From: Mya arenaria
Lineage: Eukaryota; Mollusca; Bivalvia; Myida; Myidae
DNA length: 64,000 nucleotides
Assembly: GCF_026914265.1 (NCBI RefSeq)
Contig: NC_069135.1
Coordinates: 22,065,639-22,129,638 of the forward strand
Direction of reading: 5' to 3'
Positions 13,527-25,780 of the stretch are shown piece by piece. A program made the position numbers and the translations under genes. The notes below the pieces were generated by a model. The model did no database searches and had not been told where the DNA came from. It saw nothing but the letters and a program-made list of their open reading frames with translations. How positions within the stretch are numbered: the stretch's first letter is position 1; every line of letters starts with the position of its first letter.

Positions 13527-13639
13527 CTGAAATTATGAATGGCACTTACAGGGTAATGATCGTTTCAGTAAAATACAAGTTGGCCAGCAGTTAAGCATAT
13601 TGGGTAGGGTCCATTAAATCATAATTATGATCAAAAATT

Positions 13640-14030
13640 CATCACAATCTAAGATGGGGTGTAGAAGATAAGAGACTCAATATACATGGTCAACCTCTTG
13701 ATCTAGTATTGTGGCCATGACATTGACCATTGGAGTTTCGAAGATGGATTCTGCTATATTGCCTTGATGAGTAGAACAATTTCATAAGATATTGAACAGA
13801 CATAAAATTAAAGCTTCAAACCCTGACCTAGTAGTGTGACCTTGACATTGACTTTGGGAGATTCAAAAATGGATTCTGCTATTTGATTCTGCTATGATGC
13901 CTTGATGAGTAGAACAATTTCATAAGACCAAAGTTTGATTAAAATCCTTCAATGGATATAGATTTTATGGAATAGACATGATTTCAAGGCTCAAATCCAA
14001 GAGTTAGTGCTGTGACCTTGACATTGACCT
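13640..14030. repeat. Two to three imperfect tandem units
   Basis: 'gatggattctgctat' recurs near 13744 and 13868, 'ccttgatgagtagaacaatt' near 13762 and 13900, and 'gaccttgacattgac' near 13838 and 14013. It is a decayed short array using the same 'gaccttgac' vocabulary as elements A and B. Confidence 0.5.
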
Positions 14031-14300
14031 TTTGCATCATGCCTTCAAGTTTATGAGTTGAGCTTGTGACCATTACAGTAGTATAATAATATACTTCTTG
14101 CTTTAAATAATAACAAAATCTTATAAAGTTTTGTTGATTTAAAAGCATTAGACGGAAGGCTGGCAAGAATGGTGCTACATTTAGACTAACGTGATATAAA
14201 CATATATTAGTTTACCAATTTATATCAAGATTTTGCAGTATTACATTTCATAACATTATTTTACTGTGTGCTCTGTCATGCTGTCGCGATGTTATATCAC

Positions 14301-17300
14301 CTTTTTGAAAGCATAACGACAGCATTAAGGAACTCTCTTGAAGAGATGTATCTGTTATGGTCGGAATTCATGAGGGAGAACATGTTCTCCACGAATTCCG
14401 AGTTTGACTTCATCGCAAGGGCTGTTGCAAATTCCTCCTGCAAACCAAATAGAGATAAACAGGGATTAATAGAGGAGGACACTATAAACATCCACGTTCT
14501 TAAGATTTGTATGGTTTATATTAATTCATTTTAGTTAAATTGTAAACAGCTGAAAGCTGATATGAATAACTCTTGAGTCTGTTTCCTGGGTAGAAACCAG
14601 TACTGCTTCCTTTCTGAGAGACCAAGAGAACTTTTTGCCTTTGGTGGAGGCGAACATTACCATTTACATTTAGACCAGTATGAACCATAATAAAATGTGT
14701 TTGAACAACATCGTTTGTTTAAACGGCTTTTGGTTTTGGGTTTATATGTTGAAATAATATAAAAACCAAATACGGATTTATGTAAAAGTCAATTTAAATG
14801 TATTCGGTAAGAATTGGCAAGCAAGCCAATTTGGCCAATTTCAGTAATTTACAAACCCTTGTGAGTTCAATTTCAAGAATATCTCTGGTTGCCTGGTTTC
14901 AACTTCTTCCTGGTCGAGAGTCGGGTCGTAGTCCATTTGAAATGCCTACATGCAAAATATATTTACCAGGTTTTTATGCAATTTGAAAAATTGCCAATGA
15001 ATACATTCTGCATAATTAGCACGATTGAAACAATAGATTAACCCAAATTGGGCTCCTGTTTCGTTCACTGTTTAAAGGCGGTTGTCCCAAAATGTATTTG
15101 TAAAGATATTTTGATGGTTGTTTAGTCTGTCTGTGTTGTTTTGTGACGTATGTGTGTTTCTGGCTGAGTGTTTGCTCAGCCTTTACAATGGGCCTTAAAG
15201 CAAGTTTAAATATTGAGCTACTGGACTTGTAGTTTCCATTGCATTTCTTAAATCAGTCTTTAATCAATAATAAATTCCTATGATTCAAGTTATTTGAAGC
15301 AGTTTGAGGTTCTTTTCAAAGGTATTTTTTCCATAACTATGCTGAGAATGAAAATGGAAAGTACAACGCGAGCCATGAAGTCAATATTTAAGAGTGAAAA
15401 TTTCAGCTCAATGTGAATCAAGTGTTGCAAACTATATACAAACAAATGACTTGCAAAATGAAATAAACATTGCCTTAACTGACCGATAATAATATTTATT
15501 TCGAAATATTCTGTATATTAGAACTAAAACTACTAACAAGAGGGCCAAATGGCCCTGAATCCCTCACCTGTCATATATTGCACATTCTTCCATTATATAC
15601 AAATATTGAAAACCTAAGCCTATGAACACGGGGCTTGGTCAATTTTGACCCCAGAGCTAAAGTTTGAACAATCTTAATAGTGGTCCGATAAACGATGCTT
15701 CATACCAAATATCTAAGGCCTTCGCCTTTTGGTTTCGGAGAAGAAGATTTTTTAAGTTTCCATCATATACATATATAAGGAAACCCATGACCGCCCGGGT
15801 GGGGCCATTTTTTGACCCCAGGGCCAAAGATTGAACAATATTGGTACAAGTCAACAAGATGATATATCATGCCAAATATCTAAGCTCTTGTCACTACTTG
15901 ATTTTACGTGTGTATTTATATATGTATATTTGTTATTAATTGTTGTATGTGGCCCATATTGAAAATTGGTATGTGTACTAAATATGTTATCCAGTTTAAA
16001 TTAAGACATTACTTGTCTTTGTGAGTTCGGAGAAGATTTTTTAAGTTTTCACTATAACACATATAGAGAAAACCCATCAGCCCCGGGGTGTGGCCAATTT
16101 TGACCCCAGGGCCATCATTTGAACAAACTTTGTAGAGGTCCACTAGACGATGAATCATGCCAAATATCTAAGCTCTAAGCAACGTAAGTTCAGAGGAGAT
16201 GATTTTTGAAGTTTTCACTATAAACATAAAGAGAAAACCCATGACCCCCCAAGGGGGCGGGGCCAATTTTGACCCCAAGGCCATAATTTGAACAATCTTT
16301 GTAGAGTTCCACTAGACGATGAATCATGCCAAATATCTAAGCTCTAGTCCAAGTAAGTTCAGAGGAGAAGATTTTTTAAGTTTTAACTATAAACATATAG
16401 AGAATACCCTAACCCCCCGGGGCGGGGCCAATTTTGACCCCAAGGCCATAATTTGAACAATCTTTGTAGAGGTCCACTAGACGATGAATCATGCCAAATA
16501 TCTAAGCTCTAGTCCAAGTAAGTTCAGATGAGATTTTTGATTTTTTTTACTATAAACATATAGAGAAAACCCATGACCCCCCAGGGGCGGGGCCAATTTT
16601 GACCCCAGGGCCATAATTTGAACAATCTTTGTAGAGGTCCACTTGACGATGAATCATGCCAAATATCTAAGCTCTAGTCCAAGTAAGTTAAGAGGAGAAG
16701 ATTTTTGAAGTTTTAACTATAAACATATCAAGTATACCCATGACCCCCCGGGGTGGGGCCAATTTTGACCCCAAGGCCATAATTTGAACAATCTTTGTAG
16801 AGGTCCACTAGACGATGAATCATGCCAAATATCTAAGCTCTAGTCCAAGTAAGTTCAAAGGAGAAGATTTTTGAAGTTTTCACTATAAACATATAGAGAA
16901 AACCCATGACCCCCGGGGCGGGGTCAATTTTGACCCCAAGGCCATAATTTGAACAATCTATGTAAAGGTCCACTAGACGATGAATCATGCCAAATATCTA
17001 AGCTCTAGTCCAAGTAAGTTCAGAGGAGAAGATTTTTTGAAGTTTTAACTCTAAACATATAGAGAAAACCCATGACCCCCCGGGGCGGGGCCAATTTTGA
17101 CCCAAGGGCCATAATTTGAACAAACATTGTAGAGGTCCACTAGACGATGAATCATGCCAAATATCTAAGCTCTAGGCCAAGTAAGTTCAGAGGAGAAGAT
17201 TTTTTAAGGTTTTCACTATAAACATATAGAGAAAACCCATGACCCCCCGGGGCGGGGCTAATTTTGACCCCAGGGCCATAATTTGAACAATCTTTGTAGA

Positions 17301-20300
17301 AGTCCACTAGATGATGAATCATGCCAAATATCTAAGCTCTAGGCCAAGTAAGTTCAGAGGAGAAGATTTTTGAAGTTTTCACTATAAACATATAGAGAAA
17401 ACCCATGACCCCCCGGGGCGGGGCTAATTTTGACCCCAGGGCCATAATTTGAACAATCTTTGTAGAAGTCCACTAGATGATGAATCATGCCAAATATCTA
17501 AGCTCTAGGCCAAGTAAGTTCAGAGAAGAAGATTTTTGAAGTTTTCACTATAAACATATAGAGAAAACCCATGACCCCCCAGGGGCGGGGCCAATTTTGA
17601 CCCCAAGGCCATAATTTGAACAATCTTTGTAGAGGTCCACTAGGCGATGAATCATGCCAAATATCTAAGCTCTAGTCCAAGTAAGTTCAGAGGAGAAGAT
17701 TTTTGAAGTTTTAACTCTAAACATATAGAGAAAACCCATGACCCCCCGGGGCGGGGCCAATTTTAACCCAAGGGCCATTATTTGAACAAACTTTGTAGAG
17801 GTCCACTAGACGATGAATCATGCCAAATATCTAAGCTCTAGGCCAAGTAAGTTCAGAGGAGAAGATTTTTTAAGGTTTTCACTATAAACATATAGAGAAA
17901 ACCCATGACCCCCCGGGGCGGGGCCAATTTTGACCCCAGGGCCATAATTTGAATAATCTTTGTAGAGGTCCACTAGACGATGAATCATGCCTAATATCTA
18001 AGCTCTAGGCCAAGTAAGTTCAGAGAAGAAGATTTTTGAAGTTTTCACTATAAACATATAGAGAAAACCCATGACCCCCCGGGGCGGGGCCAATTTTGAC
18101 CCCAAGGCCATAATTTGAACAATCTTTGTAAAGGTCCACTAGACGATGAATCATGCCAAATATCTAAGCTCTAGTCCAAGTAAGTTCAGAGGAGAAGATT
18201 TTTGAAGTTTTAACTCTAAACATATAGAGAATACCCATGACCCCCGGGGCGGGGTTAATTTTGACCCCAGGGCCATAATTTGAACAAACTTTGTAGAGGT
18301 CCACTAGACGATGAATCATGCCAAATATCTAAGCTCTAGGCCAAGTAAGTTCAGAGGAGAAGATTTTTGAAGTTTTCACTATAAACATATAGAGAAAACC
18401 CATGACCCCCCGGGGCGGGGCCAATTTTGACCAAAGGGCCATAATTTGAACAAACATTGTAGAGGTCCCTAGACGATGAACCATGCCAAATATCTAAGCT
18501 CTAGGCCAAGTAAGTTCAGAGGAGAAGATTTTTTAAGGTTTTCACTATAAACATAAAGAGAAAACCCATGACCCCCCGGGGCGGGGCCAATTTTGACCCC
18601 AGGGCCATAATTTGAACAAACTTTGTAGAGGTCTACTAGACGATGAATCATGCTAAATATCTAAGCTCTAGGCCAAGTAAGTTCAGAGGAGAAGATTTTT
18701 TAAGTTTTCACTATAAACATATGGAGAAAACCCATGACCCCCCGGGGCGGGGCCAATTTTGACCCCAGGGCCATAATTTGAACAATCTTGGTAGAGGACC
18801 ATTTGGTGATCCTACCTACCATATATCAACGGCCTAAGCCTTGTGGTTTGGGAGAAGAAGATTTTTAAAGTTTTTCCTTTTGTTTGCCATGGCAACCAGA
18901 GTTCTGCATGGAATTGAATTTTTTGAACAACTTTGATAGAAGACCACCCAAGGAACATCTCTATGAAGTTTTATTAATATTGGCCCAGCGGTTAAGGAGG
19001 AGATGTCTTTTAAGTAAATTGTTGACGGACGACGCACGACGCACGCTGCACGACGGACGCCGGACAAAAGGCGATCACAAAAGCTCACCATGTCACAAAG
19101 TGACAGGTGAGCTAAAAATATAAATTCGAAACTTTGATCATGGGATACAAGTGTTGACAAGATGACCCCATTTTATGTAAACGTCGGGTTAAAATAAAAT
19201 CTCTACCTCAGAAAACACAATCTTGAAGAACCTCTCTAGCAGCGGATTTCGTTTCTTCTGTGTAAACGCCTGCATGTAGATGTGTTTTTCCTTTGTTTCA
19301 TGGCAGTCCACAACATCTTCATGATCAGTAACGGCCTGTTTCAGGGACTGTATAAACTCTCGACGCTGGCTCTCATTTGTCATTTGGATGACCTAGAACA
19401 TTAAAAAGGTGAACTCTTGTCATGAATTTACCGTTCAAGACAAAGTCATTTAACAGTTAATTCGGCACAATACAGATGCAGATCCAGCATGTGACGTTTC
19501 CTTACTTTGGGAACACTCAAAGAACTTCTGGCTCTAAACTTGGCAAGGCAGGAAAAAGTGACCTCCACCATGAAAACGTTTTGTTATTCTAGTCTAAAAT
19601 GGTACATGTTGGTGTAATTTATGCATACTTTTTCTACCATATTGACACGAAATGTTCACTTGAATCCGCTAGTGCAATAAGCAAGCCGTATTTCCTTTCC
19701 TTTTCATATTAACCAGTGTTACTTCATATCAATCTGCCGCGCAATATTCAACTGCAACTGCAAGTCCGAAGCACACATCATTTAACAACCATATAAAATC
19801 TTAACTAGTGTTACTTTGCGACTTCCGGAGCGAAGCTTACACCAGTTTTAAACCATATCAAAGAAATATTTATTTTAGATTGAATGTTTCAATATGGTTA
19901 CTCACAAAGTCATATTCCTTGGGTATGCGGATCATGAAAACATTACGATTCTTGTTATCACTTAACAAACAGTGGACATGCTTCAGATGATCCAAGTTTA
20001 TGAAACAAATCAGCTTTCCTGGAAAAATATACATCTTAAAAATAACACATCAACATAAATATTGCATAGCAATGTATTAATGAGTACAAATTGTAAACAA
20101 ATGTCAAGTACCTGTGTTTGGCTTAGTTCATTTATCAACTTTTAACCCTCACCCTCACTAACATTGGAAGGGTAAGGAAAGCTGAAGCCAGACAGCAAGG
20201 AAAACACATTATCTAGAACTGATTGCGTCGATGATTGGCAGCCAGACAGCAAGGAAAACACATTATCTAGAACTGATTGCGCCAATGACTGGCAGCCAGA

Positions 20301-21289
20301 CACCAAGGAAAACACATTATCTAGAACTGATTGCGCCAATGACTGGCAGCCAGACACCAAGGAAAACACATTATCTAGAACTGATTGTGCCAATGACTGG
20401 CAGCCAGACACCAAGGAAAACACATTATCTAGAACTGATTGCGCCAATGACTGGCAGCCAGACACCAAGGAAAACACATTATCTAGAACTGATTGCGCCA
20501 ATGACTGGCAGCCAGACACCAAGGAAAACACATTATCTAGAACTGATTGCGCCAATGACTGGCAGCCAGACACCAAGGAAAACACATTATCTAGAACTGA
20601 TTGCGTTGATGACTGGCAGCCAGACAGCAAGGAAAACACATTATCTAGAACAAACTGATTGCGTTGATGCCATCTGAAACGCAATGCTAAACCGAAATTT
20701 ACATAGTAAATGTTAACTAATATAACTTGTTTCTGCTTTCAGAATTCAACTTTAAGTAAGGGCGAACTATCATCTTTCATTATTGCAATAATTATTCAAA
20801 CCACTAGCGAGAATTACCACTAGCCAATGAGATGATTTAAATGACCTTTATAACTTTATGAAAACAACTAATTATGAGACTCTAAGTAAGTTGTCTTTCT
20901 ATGTATATCATCTTCTTTTAGAAATTAACAATTAAAAGGAAACACTCATGTTTGGATGTATGCTTAAATTCCTTTTTGTTTTACACAAATTGTATATTAT
21001 TTGTTTTATTATGTATGTCACGTACTTTGGGCCGGTGGCCTTTGATTACTTAAAGACTTGACTTGACTTGACTTAACTTGACTTGAGTGATTCATATCAG
21101 CCTCTGTCTTCACAATCGAACTAAACTAAAAAGTATAAACTAACTGAGGATCGAGGCCTAACAGGAATACGGACAACCACACGACAAAATATCCACCTAC
21201 CTTTCAAATTGATGACCTCCAGCTTACGCTTGGGACGGACCCGCACGATGACCAACCTGCTCTCCTCCATGCCTTGCCACTCTGTTCCT
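14301..21289 (-). CDS. Dual oxidase (DUOX)-like gene fragment: five exons, PH-like region to EF-hand 1
   Basis: Exons, 5' to 3' on the minus strand: 21289-21201, 20018-19906, 19392-19207, 14945-14853 and 14437-14301. All have AG/GT borders and matching phases (1, 0, 0, 0). They read GTEWQGMEESRLVIVRVRPK..., then KLICFINLDHLKHVH with MIRIPKEYDF, then AFTQKKRNPLLERFFKIVFS, then AFQMDYDP, then EEFATALAMKSNSEFVENMF. This order matches the PH-like domain and first EF-hand of metazoan DUOX (VRVPKEYD, LLERFF, EFAEALGM, GYISFREF). DUOX makes hydrogen peroxide at epithelial membranes. The peroxidase domain, transmembrane helices, second EF-hand and NADPH/FAD domains are not found here. The EF loop is NSDHNRYISSRE: position 1 is Asn and the invariant Gly at position 6 is Arg, so calcium binding is doubtful. 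There are no stops. It is probably a partial duplication on its way to becoming a pseudogene; a split assembly is the alternative. Confidence 0.75.
15535..19115 (+). repeat. Minisatellite-bearing element C, about 19 units of 167 bp
   Basis: It starts AACAAGAGGGCCAAATGGCC. About 19 units carry 'gacgatgaatcatgccaaat' (16149, 16317, 16482 and so on at 164-168 bp steps to 18640), with 'cataaacatatagagaaaac'-like and GC-rich 'ccccccggggcggggcca' blocks. The second unit is interrupted by about 125 bp of unrelated sequence at 15893-16020. The 3' part has 'gacggacgacgcacgacgca'. The end folds into a strong hairpin at 19082-19113 (AGCTCACC/GGTGAGCT with TGTCAC/GTGACA) followed by CTAA. An 11-bp inverted pair, CTCACCTGTCA at 15563-15573 and its complement at 19101-19111, ties the ends together. 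It lies in the intron between DUOX-like exons 3 and 4. Confidence 0.85.
20165..20660. repeat. 54-bp minisatellite, about 9 units
   Basis: A unit containing 'aaggaaaacacattatctag' and 'aactgattgcgccaatgact' repeats with 54-bp spacing. Copies differ mainly by cagacagc versus cagacacc and gcgtcgat versus gcgccaat. Because 54 is a multiple of three and the unit lacks stops in one frame on each strand, both strands look open (18-residue repeats). It lies in the DUOX-like intron between 20018 and 21201 and has no splice-linked context, so I treat it as non-coding. Confidence 0.85.
20935..21090 (+). mobile_element. 3' end fragment of a LINE with (CTTGA)n tail
   Basis: It contains 'gtcacgtactttgggccggt' with a GGCC/GGCC mini-hairpin and then five imperfect TTGAC/CTTGA units at 21056-21086. 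The same type of pentanucleotide tail ends the LINE at 3972. The left limit is uncertain. Only a few hundred bases at most are preserved, as expected for 5' truncation. Confidence 0.6.
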
Positions 21290-22780
21290 CTATGTTGAGA
21301 CAATGCACGCGTGTTAAACAATCAGATTTAAATCATATCCTGAATATATATCCTAAGTTTCCGATCAACTTGCAAAGAATATGTTATTGATGCTAACTTT
21401 TTAATTAGTATGGTTCCAATCTACATGATTAAACATTTTACACACCATCCTTTTTGTATCAATTATTTTGGACAATACAGGGTCAATGTGTGACTTGCTT
21501 TTGAGAACTTTGACGTTACGCCCATAAAAACGCTGCAACCGTATCAAATAATAAGATTTAATTCATAACCTAATTATTTATGTTGTGTGAAAGTACCAAT
21601 GCTAAGTTACCGATTTCCTCGCAACATTCGCTTATTTGTGCCAAAAGTTTAATGATTGTGCTTACAATCTAAATAATAAAATACTTTACAGACTAGCAGT
21701 TTGTATAAATCAATTTTGGTAATACAGAGTCAAAGGGTGACTTGCTCCACGAATATTAAACATGTCGTAGTTTATAAACATTTTTAGCAACTGTCTTCTT
21801 TAAATTCTCCAATAACCTTAAATTTCATTTCAGAAGTGAAAATAGAGAATAATGAAATATATACTTTAATATATCATATCCGAAATCGTAATTGAGAAAA
21901 CAAATTTTCAGACGAGCACAGCTGATGCCATGATGATTTTCAATATAAGTTTGGCACTCCATGAATATTATAACTGCAGGAAGTCACAAAATCAAACTTT
22001 GTTGCTTCGTGACCAACGGAATCGTCACAAAAACCTTGCGAGATGATTTTCAGCTTTGCAACATGGTCGTTTATAATCTATAAGTAAGATAACCAGAGCC
22101 AATCTGGACTTAAAATGCTGACGATGCATGTATGAACATCTCCTGTAGCTAATGACAAGTTGACCATTCAATCCAATGATGCTAAGAAATAGCCCAGACA
22201 AGTGAAGCAATAAAAATGGATGAAGCAGTGACTTTATGCTTCACAAATTCTTCATGGAGCATCATTAACATATAACTGATTATTATAAAATGATACTCTT
22301 CTTAGTCCAGAGTCCCTAGAGCTGCTAAGCCATCACACACACTGCAATGCCACAGGCTGGTTGTCGGTCACTGGTCACACACCTGGAGATGCCACCAGTT
22401 TTACTTGTTTATTTAAAGAATTAAATTATGCAAATCCTGTTGAACATGCAAACATAAAATTTATTATTAAACCTTATGAAAAATTAACAAGGGCACGGAC
22501 CTATAACAAGGGGCATAACTCAAAAACTGTAAACAGTTATTGGCCTGGCCATACATCTTGCATGTTGTCTCTGGCTTCACAAAAGTGGACAAAATTTCAT
22601 CGGAATATTTTGAATGTTTTTCAGCTATGGCCAACAGGTTAAATGAGGTTTCCAGCGGTGACAACACCAAGCTATGAAAATAACTAGATTTTACATCAAA
22701 ACACAGACAAGGTTTCAAGAGTTAAAAACACATGAGCGCCTGGATTGGCTAGAATATTAACGTTGTGCATGGGTAAAACC
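21290..22780. other. No gene seen; dispersed repeat fragments
   Basis: This lies upstream of the first DUOX-like exon. I looked for DUOX transmembrane or peroxidase exons on the minus strand and found none. 21960-22260 and 22480-22720 look like dispersed repeats ('caaaatttcatcggaatatt', 'gggcataactcaaaaactgt') rather than exons. Confidence 0.4.
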
Positions 22781-23400
22781 AGCCACCTGGTAGCTCAATC
22801 ATTCTAGTGCTTTGCTAGAAGCCTCACTAATATTCCAGCAGTGTGTCAGCTCCGCTCCAACCACACTTTTATGATCTGTTTTATTTTCAACATATTTTGG
22901 CAATGACACAAGGCCGTGACAATTCCTTGATTTTTCATCAAAACACAGACATGTCCAGAATAAAGGGCACGAGTAACTGGACCGGCTTAAAATGTTAACA
23001 GAGTGTATGGGTTAAAACCAGAGTGTGTGGGTTAAAACCAGCCAGTCGGATACCTCAATCTCTCAAGGGCTGTGCTAGAAGCCACACGCCTGGTTAGCTC
23101 AGTTTGCAAGAATGCCTTGCTAGTGTTCTGGATGTCATGGGTTCAAGCTCCATACCGAGCACACTTATCCTTAAAGTTTACTTTAATGGTGTCAGCGGTC
23201 AATGGCAGTAGTGCCTCCATCAGCTGAAAAGATTAATAAGGGAGGAGTGTAGTGTGTGTGGGTATGTAAACAGTATAAGAACCAGCCAACCAGTAAGCTC
23301 AGATGGTTAGAGTGCCGTGCTAGTGTTCCAGCGGTCTTGGGTTCGAGCCTGTCACTGAGCCACTTTTCCTCCCAGTTGAGTTAAGCTCTGGTCCAATCAC
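22780..23400 (+). repeat. Tandem tRNA-derived (SINE-like) heads
   Basis: Three to four units begin with an 'aaccagcca' motif followed by a tRNA-like body. The best is at 23288-23370, with an A-box-like 'taagctcagatggttagagt' and a B box 'gggttcgagcctg'. Another is at about 23090-23165 ('ggttagctcagtttgcaaga', 'gggttcaagctcc'). Weaker ones are near 22790 and 23035. None folds into a clean tRNA with an acceptor stem, so these are SINE heads or tRNA relics. A small direct repeat of 'gtgggttaaaaccag' sits at 23004-23040. Confidence 0.6.
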
Positions 23401-23959
23401 ACTCTCGTCACAGCGTAGGTGAGTCCTAGAAAGCCGCAAAAGGAAACGGGCCCTGGGCTACATGTACACAGCCACGTGATCAGGGTGAAACAACAACACT
23501 TGTGTTTCTTTGGCATTGGAGCTCAACTTACGCCAGCTCTAGGACAGACGGACTACTGCACCATAAACGAAAACACCTACCGTAAAAGGTATGTGTTATA
23601 TGGGAAACGAAATCGAATATTTAGGGGATTCGATTTTGGTTAACGTAAATCGTTCTGAAGGGCGGTGCAAAAGCACGGTTACCGGTACCCGGTATTTGCA
23701 ATCACTTTCCGATAGGACTGCTATAGTTAATATTATAATAGTACGATGGATGTTGTGGAGTTATAATTATTGAATATGCTCTTACTTTAAAATAAATGCC
23801 TCCATTTGATAACAAAGGTTATAGTTATCCAAACTGTATCCAATTATATATTTTGCAGATAAGGCGATAAACCGAAACTTGAACCATTTTAGTCAATTGC
23901 ACACTTCAATAAGGCTAAAGATTTTATAAAAGATAAATAAACAAAAAATGAAAATGACT
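23401..23959. other. Spacer with outlying copies of the 49-bp array motif
   Basis: Mostly unannotated. 'gttatatgggaaacg' near 23598 mirrors 'cgtctcccatataac' near 25890, suggesting that the inverted structure centred near 24.6 kb once reached this far. Confidence 0.35.
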
Positions 23960-25780
23960 TTCAAATGACCCCCGTATAGTCAACAAAGCTATATGGGATT
24001 CAGTTTTGATAACTCAACAAATATTATAAAGTCATATTACACCAGACAGTTAATTCAGTTTTGGTTAAATGCAATTTATGGGTATACGATTACTATATGG
24101 GAGTCAGTTTTGGATAAATGCAATTAATAGGTATACAATTACTATATGGGAGTCAGTTTTGGTTAAATGCAATTTATGGGTCTTTAATTACTATATGGGA
24201 GTCAGTTTTGGTTAACTGCAATTTATATGTATACGATTACTATATGGGAGTCAGTTTTGGTGAACTGCAATTTATGGGTATACGATTGCTATATGGGAGC
24301 CAGTTTTGGTGAACTGCAATTTATGGGTATACAATTACTATATGGGAGTCAGTTTTGGTGAACTGCAATTTATGGGTATACAATTAATATATGGGAGTCA
24401 GTTTTGGTTAAATGCAATTTATGGGTATACAGTTACTATATGGGATCCAGTTTTGGCATCTCTACTGTAGGCTAGGCAATGAACGCACATTGAAATGAAC
24501 AGTTGACGCAACTGACTGTAAGGGATTCAGTTTTGGTTAATTGCATTTTTGCAACATAAATGTATGGGTATTAAACTACTAGATGGATCCAGGATTGATA
24601 TCATTAGGCAGTGAAAACATATTGAAATACACAGTTGACTTAACTGACTAAAAGGGATTCAGTTTTGGTTAATTGCATTGTATGTATGTAGCATTACTTT
24701 ATATGGGATCCAGTTTTGATATCTCTAAACCGTGAGCATTATAATAAAACGAACAGTTGACGGTAAGGGATCCCGTTTTATCATTATAGCTGTTCATTGT
24801 AACGTGCGTTCAATGCCTAGCCTACAGTAGAGATGCAAAAACTGGATCAAATATAGTAATTGTATACCCATAAATTGCAGTTCACCAAAACTGACTCCCT
24901 TATAGTAATTGTATACCAATAACTTGCAGTTCACCAAAACTGACTCCCATATAGTAATTGTATACCCATAAATTGCAGTTCACCAAAACTGACTCCCATA
25001 TAGTAATCGTATACCCATAAATTGCAGTTCACCAAAACTGACTCCCATATAGTAATCGTATACCCATAAATTGCAGTTCACCAAAACTGACTCCCATATA
25101 GTAATTGTATACCCATAAATTGCAGTTAACCAAAACTGACTCCCTTATAGTAATTGTATACCCATAAATTGCAGTTAACCAAAACTGACTCCCATATAGT
25201 AATTGTATAACCATAAATTGCAGTTCACCAAAACTGACTCCCTTATAGTAATTGTATACCCATAAATTACAGTTAACCAAAACTGACTCCCTTATAGTAA
25301 TTGTATACCCATAAATTGCAGTTAACCAAAACTGACTCCCATATAGTAATTGTATAACCATAAATTGCAGTTCACCAAAACTGACTCCCATATAGTAATT
25401 GTATACCCATAAATTGCAGTTAACCAAAACTGACTCCCATATAGTAATTGTATACCCATAAATTGCAGTTCACCAAAACTGACTCCCTTATAGTAATTGA
25501 CTCCCATATAGTAATTGTATACCCATAAATTGCATTTAACCAAAACTGACTCCCTTATAGTAATTGTATACCCATAAATTGCATTTAACAAACACTGAAT
25601 CCTTTTTATCAACTGTCTTATGTTATATGATTATATATTCGTTGAGTTACCAAAACTGGTTCCCATATAGTAAGGATTTTCTTTTTTACCAAAACTGACT
25701 CCCATATAGTCAACACTTCGTTTCAATATAGTAATCATATTAGTAATTACGGCCAAGATATATCAAAACTGCTTCCCATA
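23960..25780. repeat. Large inverted repeat built of 49-bp tandem units
   Basis: The left arm (about 23985-24480) reads 'tatgggagtcagttttggtg' with 'aactgcaatttatgggtata' head-to-tail, about eight units. The right arm (about 24800-25680) holds the reverse complement in about 16 units. Outside the arrays the arms still match: 'gataactcaacaaatatta' on the left pairs with the complement of 'cgttgagttaccaaaactgg' on the right. Inside, 'ctactgtaggctaggcaatg' (24457) pairs with its near-complement at 24803-24833. The axis lies near 24.64 kb. It resembles a foldback element with tandemly repeated long arms. The open frames of up to 132 codons inside are produced by the repeat itself. Confidence 0.8.

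Noticed and set aside
13300-13594. Plus-strand ORFs of 69 and 64 codons
   Set aside because: They are antisense to the FANCD2-like pseudo-exon.
14268-14534. Plus-strand 88-codon ORF
   Set aside because: It is antisense to the DUOX EF-hand exon, which has protein-level support.
16021-18800. Regularly spaced repeats that could suggest a CRISPR array
   Set aside because: The units are whole 167-bp tandem repeats without unique spacers, in eukaryotic DNA.
22025-22210. Minus-strand hydrophobic ORF as a missing DUOX transmembrane exon
   Set aside because: The sequence does not resemble DUOX, and the region looks like a dispersed repeat.
23288-23370. A functional tRNA gene
   Set aside because: A and B boxes are visible, but no acceptor stem or clean cloverleaf can be drawn, and sister copies lie in tandem.
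24118-25612. Open frames of 64-132 codons in the 49-bp arrays
   Set aside because: They follow from a stop-free 49-bp unit read in rotating frames; there is no start or splice context.
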